Shown piece after piece: positions 51,760 through 63,189 of a DNA stretch of 64,000 bases. Origin of the DNA: Nemertoderma westbladi (taxonomy: Eukaryota; Xenacoelomorpha; Nemertodermatida; Nemertodermatidae); NCBI GenBank assembly GCA_032718475.1, contig JAUCBJ010006218.1:1-64000 (forward strand). Reading direction: 5' to 3'. Each line of letters begins with the position of its first letter. The first letter of the stretch is position 1. Under the pieces are notes generated by a model. That model worked only from the letters and a program-made list of their open reading frames with translations, was not told the origin of the DNA and made no database searches. A program made the position numbers and the translations under genes.

Positions 51760-54180
51760 GTTGCAGTGGCGGATTTAGGTTTGGTTCTGGAGGAGGCTGA
51801 CTGTTGCCTGGGTGTAGATGGCATTTCAGTAAACGTATTGTCCAAGGGGTGAACTGGGTTCTGTGGGTCCAGAGGGTGGTACAGTTGAGCTATAGCTATA
51901 GTGGGGCATATGTTAGCAGTATTGTGGAAAGTCTGAATTAACTGTTCTAGTGGTTAGCAGAAGCTGTGTCTGGGTGTTGTGGGGAAGAATGCGTTGCTGG
52001 CATCTACCAGCAACATTCCCTGTGTTGAGTCTTCGTCGAAGAGTTAAGCCGTCGCGTGTACTGCACCACCTACCCCGACCTTCATCCCAGAACAAAGTTG
52101 GTAGGCCCCACTTTCCTGCACTATGTCCGCCTTTGTAGGCTAGTTGATGCGATGTAGTTCGCTAGCAACCAGTAGTAGAGTACCTCCCCTACACCAATTG
52201 GGCAAACTCGCAGCTGCTTGTCCAGAACAATCAGTCAACAAGCACGCATTTCTCCTCATGGCACAATAGTGTTGGCAAGGTGGCGGGTTAATCCAGCAAA
52301 CGTTTTCAAAGACAGGAACTGTGGTAGGAACAACGCATGCCAGAACTCAACATCCCATCCTACTGCACCAGACCTTCCCAAGAGGACATCGCGTGACTTT
52401 GAGTACTGTGATACCTGTAATATCTACCCCCTCAAACTAGGGTGGCTTTGCACAGGGTTCGAACATGGCTGTGAAAACTGGCATCTGAGGGGTCCGTCCC
52501 TCAGCCTAGGACTCAGGGTGGAGGAAACCCCCACTATCACGGTCAGTGGCCATGCAACTTGCGGAAAGATTCACCCCAGCTAGAACTTTGTGGATGTATA
52601 GTTTAGGTGTTTCCTTTGGGGCAATGACATACCATGATGGAAACCGAGTGCTGCACTTTTGGCCTCAGAGGAGATACTCAAATCCCACAATTTACCACAT
52701 TTTGATGCGCCAAAGTAAGGTTCTATGAATGTTGGGTGTCTTTTTGGTATTTGGGCCTCTTTGGAAGACCATTACTACAGTATGAAACAGAGGGGCCTCT
52801 CAGATGGGAAAATACCACCTGCCAGGTTCTCTATCTCGCGAGTCAGTATATCGACTCGACTAATTTGCATCTGCATTACAATACAATGTAATGGCGAACA
52901 GGCAGACGAGTGAGTCAGGAATGGCGCACCTCCCTCACACCAATGTCACTGAATGACCCAGCCTCGTTCAGGAAGGAGCCACCGAAGGCAGTCCGTATGA
53001 ATTCTGTAGTTGATGAGCTCTAGCTGCGGAACTGTCAAGGACAGAAAGACTACCAACCTAAGCTGTGACGGAGAGTGTGTGTGTCAGTTTCCGTGAGGAA
53101 GTGAATTGGAGTTTGCAAAGACCCGCCATTATGAGTGAGCATGAAGTGCATGGGCGATTTCATATGAACACCCATGACTGGTGGTGACACACTGGCAGCA
53201 ATGTTGCAATCCTTCAGAGAAGGAGGGGGATCACACTCGCTGGCTGGCTCGCCAATTGCTGGGGACACCCGATGCAGGTTGGAGGACACCCAATGTGTAT
53301 TCCATACGGAGGTTGGGTTCAACTGGGGATGAGTTTCTTTCTGTTGTCTCACGAGTTGACTGACAATGGTTGCTAACGTTGCTGTCACCTGGCTCGCCAT
53401 GGTGAAGTCGTTAATCAGTAATCCAACACGCCATGGCTGACAGAATCACTGTATCTTAGAGGGAACAATGGGAACAGAGTCGTATGATCTAACTGTGGCT
53501 GCCGGGGTTTCATCATGGTTCAAGATTGTCTCATCAAAGTCCATCGCCATGACAGCCCACCAGCCACTGGCTGCCGAGTGCCCAGCCACTCACCGCAGTT
53601 GGAGGGGGGCGAGTTGAAATCGATGTTGGAAACAACAAGTTGTGAGCGTACTGCTCCGAACGAGTTGAGAATGGACTGCATCGCCCATTCACCAATGGTG
53701 CGCTTGAGGTGCAAGGAGTCGCAGATTTCGCACATGAATTGTGATGGCTGGCAACCACCAGTCCTGGTATGGCACCCACAGCATGTAGACATCCCGACTA
53801 TGGCGGAAAATGGATGGCTTTCAGAGGGAGAATCGATGTTGAGGCCATGTCTGTCAGCTGTATGCTGACCTATGTCAATCAGCATAAGCATTATCAAGTA
53901 TTGTAGGCCTAATTGTGACACATAAAATTCAAGAATTCATATCTATAACTCAAAAAATACATAATATATATAAGTTATTGGTGAATGTGAATCACGAAAA
54001 TCGTAGATAACCTGAAAGCCAAAAAGTCAGGGAATAACGATAGGGTTGGGTAGTAATGGAGTGTTCACCCTTGGGAGTTGGTGTGGCGCCCTCCTCCCTG
54101 TGTTATAGGTAACAGCCAATAAAGTAGAACCTTCGGGTTACGTCCCGTGTTTCGTGTCTCACATGTTAACCATCACGTAA
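51760..54180 (-). mobile_element. decayed retroelement in intron 12
   Basis: Its right-hand 809 bp (53372-54180) recur at 63189-64000, proving a mobile or duplicated unit. On the minus strand a frame starts MASQVTATLATIVSQLVRQQ (53050-53400), gag-like in position, after a long non-coding block (53420-54180) that could be an LTR or leader. Further left, a minus-strand segment reads LLVDASNAFFP before a stop, resembling the first catalytic block of a reverse transcriptase. Frames are broken throughout. I cannot name the family; a gypsy- or DIRS-like origin is possible. Confidence 0.55.
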
Positions 54181-54231
54181 TTAAATTATATATTAATAAC
54201 AAATATTTTTATAATAATTGTTTACTTTCAG

Positions 54232-54493
54232 ACCATTCAATTTATGCAGCAGTACATCACTATGTGGCGACATTAAGATGGTAAGGAGTTCTATAACGGC
54301 CACCAAAACGCAGAAAGCGACAATCAAAGGGAGTTTAAAGGATGAATCATTGCGACTATTAGGGGGAGAAGGTCCGCGTAACCATAGCAACAATAAAACC
54401 TCCCAGCGACACGTGTCTGCCTCAGATAGCAGTGGCTACAACGAGGACTACAATGATAAAATACCCGAAGATACATTTTTAGAGGATTCGTAG
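54232..54493 (+). CDS. RTK exon 13: tail end and stop
   Basis: The acceptor is TTACTTTCAG; it enters in phase 2 and ends with TAG at 54491-54493. A basic, Ser/Thr-rich tail (IKMVRSSITATKTQKATIKG) is followed by an acidic end with two tyrosines (SSGYNEDYNDKIPED). An AATAAA lies at 54511-54516, probably too close to the stop to be the functional poly(A) signal. Exact divisibility of the joined coding length supports this last junction. Confidence 0.85.
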
Positions 54494-56369
54494 TTGTCAT
54501 AGCAACGGTAAATAAACCGCTGCGTCCTATCTTCAGGTTTTGGCAGGTTGTTATGCTAAATTTTATACCTAGAATAATTTTTTAGGCTGCTCGAAAGACT
54601 CTTATTTTATCATTTATTTTATTTCGCTTTTAATATATTTAATCTTTAAGTACATAAGGTATAGAGTAATTACTACTGTTGAACACAAACTGAACCACCA
54701 CAATTGCTCAAGTTTCTTGTATATTGAGTTTGTTCGCATATCGCATAAAATTCATGATGTACATGTGAGACACTGCACTGCATGGCTATTTTTACCACCT
54801 CATTTTCTTATTGTTTGTCCTAATATATCTACCTATTCAAATATTTGTACATACCTAGGATAAAGTATATTGTAACAACTATTACAGTACTTGTAATTGA
54901 TGTTTGGGCCTTTTGTTATTTTAGTCAACTCTAAACATAATTATCATTTTCATTTACTATTTTTATTTTTTATATTTTACTTTCGCTTTGCCATATACGT
55001 TTATTTGCGTTGTACATGGTAGGCTACATATTAAATCACCGCGTTGAAATATTTTTTATGAGTCATAATTGACAACAAACTGATAAACATTGAACTACTT
55101 AACCGTCTATTAGGCCTACATACCGGTACTTTATTACTGTTAGGCCTACATACCGGTACTTTATTACTGTTAGGCCTACATACCGGTACTGTATTACTGT
55201 TAGGCCTACATACCGGTACTGTATTACTGTAGATAAACTCTATTTTGTATATGTGAAAGAAAAATATACCGTAGGTTTAGGATTTATACTGAATACTTAC
55301 CGGTATACAATATAGTATGTATGTATAGTTTAGTTTATTTTGATACTAGAAAATACATTATTCTGAAAAGTGATCAATGATATGATATTGAACAATCTTC
55401 CCTCAAGCAATTAAATGACCTAATATTTGTTTCGAAATGGATGGAAAGTAATGACTTTTTTTTGACAATGTTAATAACATAATGGTTGCACAGTCTTGTT
55501 TGATGTTGGATGTTTTAATTTTTTAATTGTTACCTTTTCGCCCCATTATACACCAAAATCGGGAGATTAAGGAGTACTTTTTTCCCTAGGGAAAAAGTAA
55601 CCCATAGGATTGCATTGATTTCCATTTTTTCCCAACGAAAGAAATAACATAAGAATATGTACATACTGCAGTTCAATTTATTTTTTAATATTCTCTCGAC
55701 CATTTATTAACCTCGCTCGTGCTCGGTAAATACTGTAATATGTCTCGACAATAGTGAAAAAAAAACTATTTTTTTTATCCCCTGTAAGAAATAATTTTTA
55801 AAATATACTGTAGTTTATAAATTCTAATTTAGTATCATATAATCGATAACTTAATTTTTATAATACTTTTCTCCCATAAGTAACCCGAGTAGCAAAGTAA
55901 TTATTTAGGAGCTTTGGAAAAACTACATTAAATAATCACCCTGGTACAGTAGTGACAAATAATGATTTCATTATTACTTTTGTTTTTACTTGTCCATGTC
56001 TCTGCAGATTTCTTGTTATTTCCGGTATATAAATATATTATTGATAATTTATTATTAGTAACGTGGAATTTTCACTATCGACCATGTGAAAATAAATAGT
56101 CACTTAGGGTTGGAGGAAATTTAAGGGAATAGCGGAAATAGAATATGAATAATAATATAAAACATAACTTTATATGCAACATCTAAACAATTTTTTTTCA
56201 ATATCAATATTTAATTGATATTGATTATTATACTGAATGTATTTCACTATTAGAATTAAGTAAACCCGCAATAATATCAAGTTTGCAACCAACATTAATT
56301 CCCCCGTACTACAACCTCATCATGTAACATTAAACTGTGGTCGACTATTTATTGTGGAGTTTTCTCGAA
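54494..56369 (+). other. 3' untranslated / intergenic region
   Basis: AT-rich DNA downstream of the RTK stop. It contains four copies of a 30-bp repeat TAGGCCTACATACCGGTACT followed by KTATTACTGT (55111-55230). Several A/T runs are present and no other gene is seen. Confidence 0.55.
55111..55230 (+). repeat. 30-bp tandem repeat, 4 copies
   Basis: Four head-to-tail units beginning TAGGCCTACATACCGGTACT, differing by one base (CTTT or CTGT). Confidence 0.95.
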
Positions 56370-56552
56370 TCAACCTCGATCAGCTGCCTTCGATGCGATC
56401 TCATCATGTAGCTCTTCCAGTCTCTCGGGAGACAGTCTTGCCGGTAGACACGATGCAACAATGCATCCACGGGGATTCTGTGGGTTACAACCATCTGTTG
56501 TGTAGATACAAATCAAAGTGAAAACTATTACATATAATCCATACGTCATCAT
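56370..56552 (-). CDS. possible small secreted peptide or first exon
   Basis: A 60-codon frame with an AAAATGATG start. The N-terminus MMTYGLYVIVFTLICIYTTD looks like a signal peptide. A Cys-containing segment (GCNPQNPRGCIVASC) and a charged helix-like end (RLSPERLEELHDEI) follow. An AGGTTGAT at the stop could instead be a splice donor, making this a first exon of a minus-strand gene. No family is recognised. A frame this short in AT-rich DNA may be chance. Confidence 0.35.
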   Translation of the reverse strand: MMTYGLYVIVFTLICIYTTDGCNPQNPRGCIVASCLPARLSPERLEELHDEIASKAADRG

Positions 56553-57151
56553 TTTAAATTTTAACTATGTTTTTAAGGGGGGGGGGGGGGGGGGGTACAC
56601 CAAATTTCAAAAAGTTGTCTTATACTTATGCATGCACAGAAATTTTCAGACTAATTGCTCAAAGATTGTAGAAGTTGAAGTTTGAATTTGACAATTTCAT
56701 GAAAATAATATTTGGAGATAATCGACCTTTCATTATACTTTGTAATAGTAATTTCAATAGGTCTCCCTAAATTGAAATTGTTATAACTTTAAAACTAAAA
56801 GAGCTATTAAATAGCGGTTGTCAGATTTGGAAACAGTATTTAATCGTGTATTAAATAGATCATAAATATAATTTCGACATATTTTGGACCAAAATGGTTT
56901 ACCCCCACCCCCCCCCATGTTTTGTATATAAATGATATATTAAATAGTAATACATAATATACACTATAGTATTACAGTGTAACGGTTTTCTGAAATTCAA
57001 ACTCAAAATAACACTATGTATTCTAAAACGTATTCTACACTAAATTTAATTCACAATCCATAAAACCTTATCTTGTAACCAAGCAGGGTTAATAAGTTAT
57101 ATGCTTTATTGATTCTCTGTCATCATCATTATTTTGTTATGTGGATAGATA
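56553..57151 (+). other. intergenic, with G and C runs
   Basis: A run of about 21 G bases (56576-56596) and a C run at 56903-56917; the rest is AT-rich. No gene is seen. Confidence 0.5.
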
Positions 57152-57837
57152 TTTTTACAGAACACAAGCGAACACAGTAGAACACACCCGAAAAAAATCC
57201 AAAAACTGCCGAACACAATCGAACACAGTCGAAAATAGAAAGAGCACAAAAAAATAACACCGGGTTCCAACTTTTAGATAAAATTAGCCACGCGTTGCTT
57301 TTCTATAAGAAAATACCCGAAATTATTGAATAAAATTGTCGCGAAATTAAATATTCATTTCTTATCAGATCAGGCCTAGCCTAAGCCGACAACTAATAAT
57401 TTAACAAAGTAGTAGGCCTAAGTTCAGAAGTTAAGTGTGGTTAGCACCGGGACAGAGATCCCTACCGGTACCTGCCAGGGTAGGTACTTAACCAGGACTT
57501 TATATTCCAGTGCAGGATTAGGCAGGTAGGTACCGGTACCGGTACGTGACAGGTACGGACCCGGTAGGCTTCACTACATAGTTTGTTATACAGTACAGCA
57601 GTACACAACAAATGATAGGCCCACCTGATAAGAAATGAATATTTAATTTCGCGACAATTTTATTCGATAATTTCGGGAATTTTCTTATAGAAAAGCAACG
57701 CGTGGCTAATTTTATCTAAAAGTTGGTACCCGGTGTTATTTTTTTTTGCTCTTTCTATTTTCGACTGTGTTCGATTGTGTTCGGCAGTTTTTGGAGTGTG
57801 TTGGGGTGTGTTCGCTTGTGTTCTGTAAAAAAAACTA
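57152..57837 (+). mobile_element. foldback element with about 215-bp inverted arms
   Basis: The left arm (57152-57368) and right arm (57625-57837) are reverse complements with few differences. They run from TTTTTACAGAACACAAGCG at the outer ends to CTTATCAG at the inner ends. The 256-bp centre is rich in ACCGGTACC and TAGGCCTA motifs. No protein is encoded. It resembles a foldback or MITE-like non-autonomous DNA element. Its RNA would form a long hairpin. A T/A-rich flank prevents a clear target duplication call. Confidence 0.85.
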
Positions 57838-57842
57838 TCCTT

Positions 57843-58066
57843 GTTTTGTGGTCTGAATGACTCCCCAAAAGACTTCGAATGGATCTGTGTTATCATCAGC
57901 AGTAGACACAAATGTGGTCGAACCATCGTACAGTGATCTGATAGCTGCAATAATTTCCTCAGGAATCCCATATGCTGCCAGTATGCTGAACATACGTGGT
58001 CGGGAGACTGAGTCGAAGGCTTTAAAGAAGTCAACAAAGATAATCAGCCAGTTGTCTGTTTTTCTT
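57843..58066 (-). mobile_element. RTE-like LINE fragment, diverged subfamily
   Basis: The minus strand encodes VDFFKAFDSVSRPRMFSILA, then AYGIPEEIIAAIRSLYDGST, matching the first catalytic region of the RTE-like LINE but with many substitutions. It abuts the foldback element on one side and a G run (58076-58089) on the other. Confidence 0.85.
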
Positions 58067-58285
58067 TATTTAAGGGGGGGGGGGGGGGGTATGCCCCCCA
58101 TGAACCTTTTTTTTTAATGACTGTCAATTAGTGTTAAATGATAATATTGTTATTTGTCATTGCCAACCATTATTGTATATTAGATCACTCTCACATAGAT
58201 TTACTATGTATTCTTACTGGCCTACTGACGTACTACTGCCTAGGCCTATATAAATATTGGAATACTTAAAAGCATCTTATTTACA

Positions 58286-59583
58286 ATGACGCATCCACAG
58301 AATATTAATGTCGCAAATGATGAAAACGATCACAGTATTATTGCTCGTATTATTTCATCAACGGATGACCCTGAAATAAAGAATTGTTTAAGCTGCTGGT
58401 CCCCGGAGGAGACAGGAACTGCAATCACCAAAAAACTTAACAAATGTCCAACCAGCCAACTTCGCAAGACAGCCCTTTACATGGGATGTGAAAGGGCGAA
58501 TGACAACCTCTATAAGGCGCAATTAGTAGTTGAGGTTGTTAAATCAATTGAACGTTTCCTACCTGAGGAATGCGCGAACTGTGGGGCTTACTACTCATGC
58601 GAGTTCGGAGAGAAAACCGCTATTCAATGTTTTATTTGTCAACGAGGTGTTCACAGTGGTTGTGTCACTGATCCACCGCAAACATAAGAATATAAAGCAC
58701 TAACATCGGCCCGCGGATTTGTCTGGGTATGCCTCTATTGCCAAAAACGGGCCATAGCTGGCAAAGCTATTATTCGCGATAAAGAAGGCAAATCCATTGC
58801 CGGTATTCGTAAGCGTCAAATTCTAGGCGCAGTGGCTACGACTGAAGGAGTACCGTTGTCCGAACAAATGAGGATTAAGGAACTGCAAACGAGAAGTCAA
58901 ACAGTCAATGGGCCAAGTCAGTTCGAGGGTTCTCTGTCTGTTCATTCTCTGTCACTTTTCTGTCTCTTTTCACTGAGTTCTAACGTCACTACATTCTCAC
59001 CATTACCAACACCGATACTGGTAGAGACAACACTGATAGTGTTGTACAACCAATTCACCGTCAGTACTGGTATATGGATTCGACCAACCAAACTCAAGTT
59101 AGTCGACTACAAAACCGCTTTGATATACTGGACGATGAAGATAATGATGTTGTCGATTTAGGTTCTGTTCATTATGAAACAGAGGATGAAGGGGTAAATC
59201 CCAACAGTACTGTTGGTAGAGAGACGTCACCGGTATCACACATCCACAATAAATCGGAACCTCATTCTACAAACAGCAGCAATGAAAATAGACCTGAAAA
59301 TAGACCATCGGTTCTTTCGCAATGAGAACTGCCAGTTTGGACGATCGGGACGAGGCTGTACATCCAAAACGTTGTCTTAAATTTTTAAACAAAGGAAAAT
59401 CAAGCCAGGGTGGCTGCACTAAGGGGACGTCCTGTAGGTACTTTCATCCCACACTGTGCCGCAATTCTGTCAACGAAAAACAATGCCTTAATGGCAGATT
59501 TAACTTCTACCATATCCGTGGGACCGTGGCACTCAACGTGTCAAGAGGCTGCAGCAAAATCGCGTGGAAGACAGATATAATAT
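58286..59583 (+). pseudogene. CR1-like ORF1 (PHD-like and CCCH fingers), broken
   Basis: ATG at 58286. CANCGAYYSCEFGEKTAIQC, then FICQRGVHSGC and, after a stop at about 58687, FVWVCLYCQKRAIAG together give a C4HC3 PHD-like finger. Later, in a shifted frame, RCLKFLNKGKSSQGGCTKGT, then SCRYFHPTLC, is a CCCH zinc finger (59370-59465). At least one stop and two frame changes interrupt it. ORF1 proteins of CR1-like LINEs bind RNA and help form the transposition particle. It continues after LINE copy C with a Gln-rich coiled segment (60430-60866). Confidence 0.7.
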
Positions 59584-59593
59584 CAGGGAACTA

Positions 59594-60415
59594 CTACTAG
59601 TATCGGCATGCTGCATTGCAGCTGCATTTTTAAGAATGCTGTGCCGGCTTGTCGACAAAATTGCGCCGCCACAACTCCCTATCACCCATGACATTTGCTA
59701 GATCATCCGCATCTTCAAGGCCAGTGTCCTTTAAGATGCGTCTCAAGAAAGTCGTGGGCTGTCCACCATGCTTATTCACTCCATGAGGCTGCCAAAGTAC
59801 AAGATTATGCACTGGCTGGTCCTGCAAAGCGGAGGCGATTTTGTTCTAGTGTCAAGCTTGGGGGAACCAATGAGACACCTCCAATGTTATATAGTGTATG
59901 GTTGGAGATGTGTGCATTATACTTGACACAATGAACCCGGCGTAGCATTCTTGTGAATGTGCCATCCAGATATTTGGTGTCCTCAGCAGTTAGAGCCCAG
60001 CATGGACTCCCATAGAGGAGTACTGGAACTACTGCTGCTCTAAATAATCGGACCTTAAGTTTCCGATTAATTCTCGGTGACTTCCAAATCCTGGAAAGCC
60101 TATTCAAGGCTACCCATGCCTTTCCCTTACGTATTCGAAGGTCCTCACCTGACTTCCGGATCCATGATCCCAGGTAACAGAAGTCGTCCACATGCTCAAG
60201 CATACCATCCTTTGAACTTATGCTCATCCGATCAGAGACTTGCTGAGAACTTTCAAAGTTAACTGTCAAAACTTTGGTCTTTCTGGAGTTAATAAAAAGA
60301 CCAACACTAGAAGCAGCATGTTCTAATGAGCTGAGGAGCCGTTGGGCTCCCTCTAGTGATTCTGAGAGTACTCCTCAGCAAAGTCTAGATCAGTTAGGTA
60401 CTTGGCAGGATTTGG
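59594..60415 (-). mobile_element. LINE copy C (RTE-like), 5'-truncated
   Basis: A minus-strand copy flanked by CAGGGAACTA (59584-59593 and 60416-60425). Its reverse transcriptase end is intact to the tail, apart from a short internal deletion (near 59824) that removes the HCFRREDQ region and joins frames. It is inserted in the CR1-like ORF1. Confidence 0.93.
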
Positions 60416-60425
60416 CAGGGAACTA

Positions 60426-60866
60426 AGTGTTGGGCTACAAGGGAATAACATAGTCTCCCAGAGCTACACCAAGTCGAACCTCCCTCCTTATAGAGAAATC
60501 GACGAACCAGATACCAATGGTCAAATCCAGCAGCGTAACGTGGAATGCTATCGCTATAGTGAAGCTCAGACTTTGCGGACCACGGATCAGAGTTCTTTTT
60601 TAGAGAACGCCTTGGCGGAAATGCAGAACTCGTTTGCTATGCAAATGTCTCAGATGCAGGATCAAATACTGGGAATGCAGCGCCAGTTCTCTCACCAACT
60701 TCAGCAGTTGGTGCAGCTACAGGCCCAGGCAGCTGCATCCCCACCTCAAACCCAATACTATACTCAGCAACCGAGTGTCCAGAACACACAACAAATGCAA
60801 GGTTTTGCCCAGTCGGGCCAGGTTCATATAGTACCGGTATCCAACCCAACCCAAATTATGGTGTAA
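60426..60866 (+). pseudogene. CR1-like ORF1, C-terminal part
   Basis: Open frame downstream of LINE copy C. It includes ENALAEMQNSFAMQMSQMQD, a likely coiled coil, then a Gln/Pro-rich stretch. It fits the end of ORF1 before ORF2. Confidence 0.55.
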
Positions 60867-60967
60867 ACCATGGCTCTTACAGTTATGTAAATAATTTTGG
60901 GGATACCATTTTTCATAGAGGAATTAGTGCCAATAACAATTTTCGCACTCAATATAATAACTTTGAA

Positions 60968-61710
60968 TTGAATAATAATGAAGCCAAAATGCAAAACTCT
61001 GTTGGTTCTTCCCCTAAGGAAAATATAAATGCAAATTTTACCAATTTACATAATATTAAGAGCCAGGGCTACACGAATAATTTCAATTGTGCTCCAAGTA
61101 ATACTAACCTTACTACCGGTTCTACAAACACTATTAGTAGTAGTAATACTCATACTACTACTAATAGTAGTAACCAAAAAGGGCTCAGTGATGGCAATTT
61201 TTCTATCTACACGAATTGTTATCAAAATAATATTAATCAACATTTTGTTGTACTAAATATCCAAGGGCTACATTTTCAAGGCCAGCCATCTAAAGTACCA
61301 CATATTCAGGACTTGGCTAATTCTTGTCCCCAATTTATTGCCCTAACCGAAAACCATTTAAATAGTAAGTTTTTGGATGCTGAATTAAAAGTACCAGGCT
61401 ATACCTTAGTTAGGGCTGACCAGGATTCTAGAGCCAAAGGAGGTGCCGGTATATATATAAATGATAATATTGTTTTCACAATAATCCAAAAATACTCAAA
61501 CTGTTTGTGAATTCTTGGCTGTTCATTTTCAGTGTAGTGATACCCTAGTATTTGTAGTATATCGGCCTCCTTCCTGTGAAATAAAATTATTTAAGGAGTG
61601 TTTAAATAGGATTGAAAATATTACTGAATGCGAAAATTTCAATAATAGTAGACTCCTAATCTCTGGGGACTTTAATTTTCCCAACATTTCTTGGTGCAGG
61701 GACACTTTTT
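60968..61710 (+). pseudogene. CR1-like endonuclease start, truncated
   Basis: A Ser/Asn/Thr-rich leader (to about 61230) is followed by FVVLNIQGLHFQG, CPQFIALTENHLNSK (catalytic Glu), GYTLVRADQDSRAKGGAGIY, a stop at 61508-61510, then VFVVYRPPSCE and LLISGDFNFPNISW (Asp, Asn). This is the order of a CR1/jockey-type endonuclease. The domain is cut by LINE copy D before its final His block. Confidence 0.8.
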
Positions 61711-63189
61711 CTCATCTATCCCATCATAGTAGACATGTACCGAACAACAAGAGTCCCACAAGAAATGAAAACAAATAAGTTGGTGCCAGTTCCCAAGAAG
61801 GGCAACCTAACACGTTCTTTTCGGGTAATCTCATTGATCTCGATTGCTGCAAAGCTATACAATAGGATTCTATTAAATCGCATCAGGGATCCCATTGAGA
61901 GACTGCTCCGTGGAAATCAGAATGGGTTCCGTAAAGTTCGTGGGACCATGGAGCCCATTTTGGCACTTAGAAGGATAATTGAAGAGTTATCAAAAAAGAA
62001 AGACAGGCATCTGGCTGTTATTTTTGTTGACTTCTTCAAGGCCTTTGATTCAGTCTCTCGCTCACGTATGTTCAGCATACTTTCATTATATGGGATTCCT
62101 GATGAAATTATTGCAGCAATCAGATCAGTATACGATGGTTCGACAACATTTGTGTCTACTGTTGATGGTGACACAGAACCATTTGAAGTGTTATGAGGCG
62201 TCCTCCAAGGAGACACACTTGCACCATTCTTGTTCATTATTGTGGTTGACTATGTTCTACGCATGTCCTTAGATCATTATAATGATGATGGGGTGATGAT
62301 AACTCCACCTACTGGCTCCAGAAGTCGAGGAAATCCTGCCAAGTACCTAACTGATCTAGACTTTGCTGATGACTTAGGAGTACTCTCAGAATCATTAGAG
62401 GGAGCCCAACGGCTCCTCAGCTCATTAGAACATGCTGCTTCTAGTGTTGGTCTTTTTATTAACTCCAGAAAGACCAAAATTCTGACAGTTAACTTTGAAA
62501 GTCCTCAGCAAGTCTTTGATCGGATGAGCATAAGCTCAAAGGATGGTATGCTTGAGCATGTGGACGACTTCTGTTACCTGGGATCATGGATCCGGAAGTC
62601 AGGTGAGGACCTTCGAATACGTAAGGGAAAGGCATGGGCAGCCTTGAATAGGCTTTCCAGGATTTGGAAGTCACCGAGAATTAATCGGAAACTTAAGGTC
62701 CAATTATTTAGAGCAGCAGTAGTTCCAGTACTCCTCTACGGGAGTCCATGCTGGGCTCTAACTGCTGAGGACACCAAATCTCTGGATGGCACATTCACAA
62801 GAATGCTACGCCGGGTTCATTGTATCAAGTACAATGCACACATCTCCAACCAGACACTATATAACATTGGAGGTGTCTCATTGGTTCCCCCAAGCTTGAC
62901 ACTAGAACAAAATCGCCCCCGCTTTGCAGGACATTGCTTTCGCCGTGAGGACCAGCCAGTGCATAATCTTGTACTTTGGCAGCCTCACGGAGTGAATAAG
63001 CATGGTGGACAGCCCATGACTTTCTTGAGACGCATCTTAAAGGACACTGGCCTTAAAGATGCGGATGATCTAGCAAATGTCATGGGTGATAGGGAGTTGT
63101 GGCGGTGCAATTTTGTTGACAAGCCGGCACAGCATTCTTAAAAATGCAGCTGCAATGCAGCATGCCGATCCTAGTAGTAGTAGTAGTAG
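61711..63189 (+). mobile_element. LINE copy D (RTE-like), 5'-truncated
   Basis: It matches 30480-31952 of the complete copy with few changes and ends in a (TAG)n tail of about six units. A 6-bp deletion near 61815 and an in-frame TGA at 62194-62196 (Trp to stop) disable it. The left neighbour is the CR1-like endonuclease and the right neighbour is the retroelement repeat, with no target duplication, so its two flanks were not originally adjacent. Confidence 0.93.
61735..63141 (+). pseudogene. LINE copy D reverse transcriptase, one stop
   Basis: The frame from MYRTTRVPQEMKTNKLVPVP runs to TGA 62194-62196, then on from GVLQGDTLAPF to the normal C-terminus. It contains FVDFFKAFDSVSR and DLDFADDLGVLS. 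The endonuclease is missing because of truncation. Confidence 0.9.

Larger units (their letters stand above)
1756..54493 (+). other. split gene for an Ig-domain receptor tyrosine kinase (13 exons visible, 5' end missing)
   Basis: Thirteen exons were placed by hand from splice signals and protein motifs: 1756-2013, 25000-25126, 25615-25802, 26560-26847, 42649-42912, 44567-44782, 45280-45410, 46343-46495, 47065-47276, 48804-48953, 49738-49843, 50795-51132, 54232-54493. All introns are GT-AG and every junction keeps phase. The joined length after the split first codon is 2691 nt, exactly 897 codons including the stop. Order: end of one Ig-like domain, two further Ig-like domains, transmembrane helix, juxtamembrane segment, tyrosine kinase, long tail. 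Receptors of this build sit in the plasma membrane, bind a ligand outside and phosphorylate tyrosines inside. The subclass is unclear: the activation loop resembles class III/V receptors, but their long kinase insert is absent. First exons and signal peptide lie left of the window. Confidence 0.88.
58286..61710 (+). mobile_element. CR1-like LINE, ORF1 and start of ORF2, interrupted by LINE copy C
   Basis: Plus-strand retroelement with an ORF1-like region (58286 to about 60866) and an endonuclease start (60968-61710). ORF1 carries a PHD-like finger and a CCCH finger; ORF2 starts with an Asn/Ser-rich stretch and then an apurinic-type endonuclease. PHD fingers in ORF1 are known from CR1-like LINEs. 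LINE copy C sits inside ORF1 with a 10-bp duplication, and the element is cut at 61711 by LINE copy D. Confidence 0.8.

Noticed and set aside
51482-51852. Overlapping open frames across the 31-bp minisatellite
   Set aside because: All three frames stay open because the unit is 31 bp and free of stops. There are no start context, domains or splice support.
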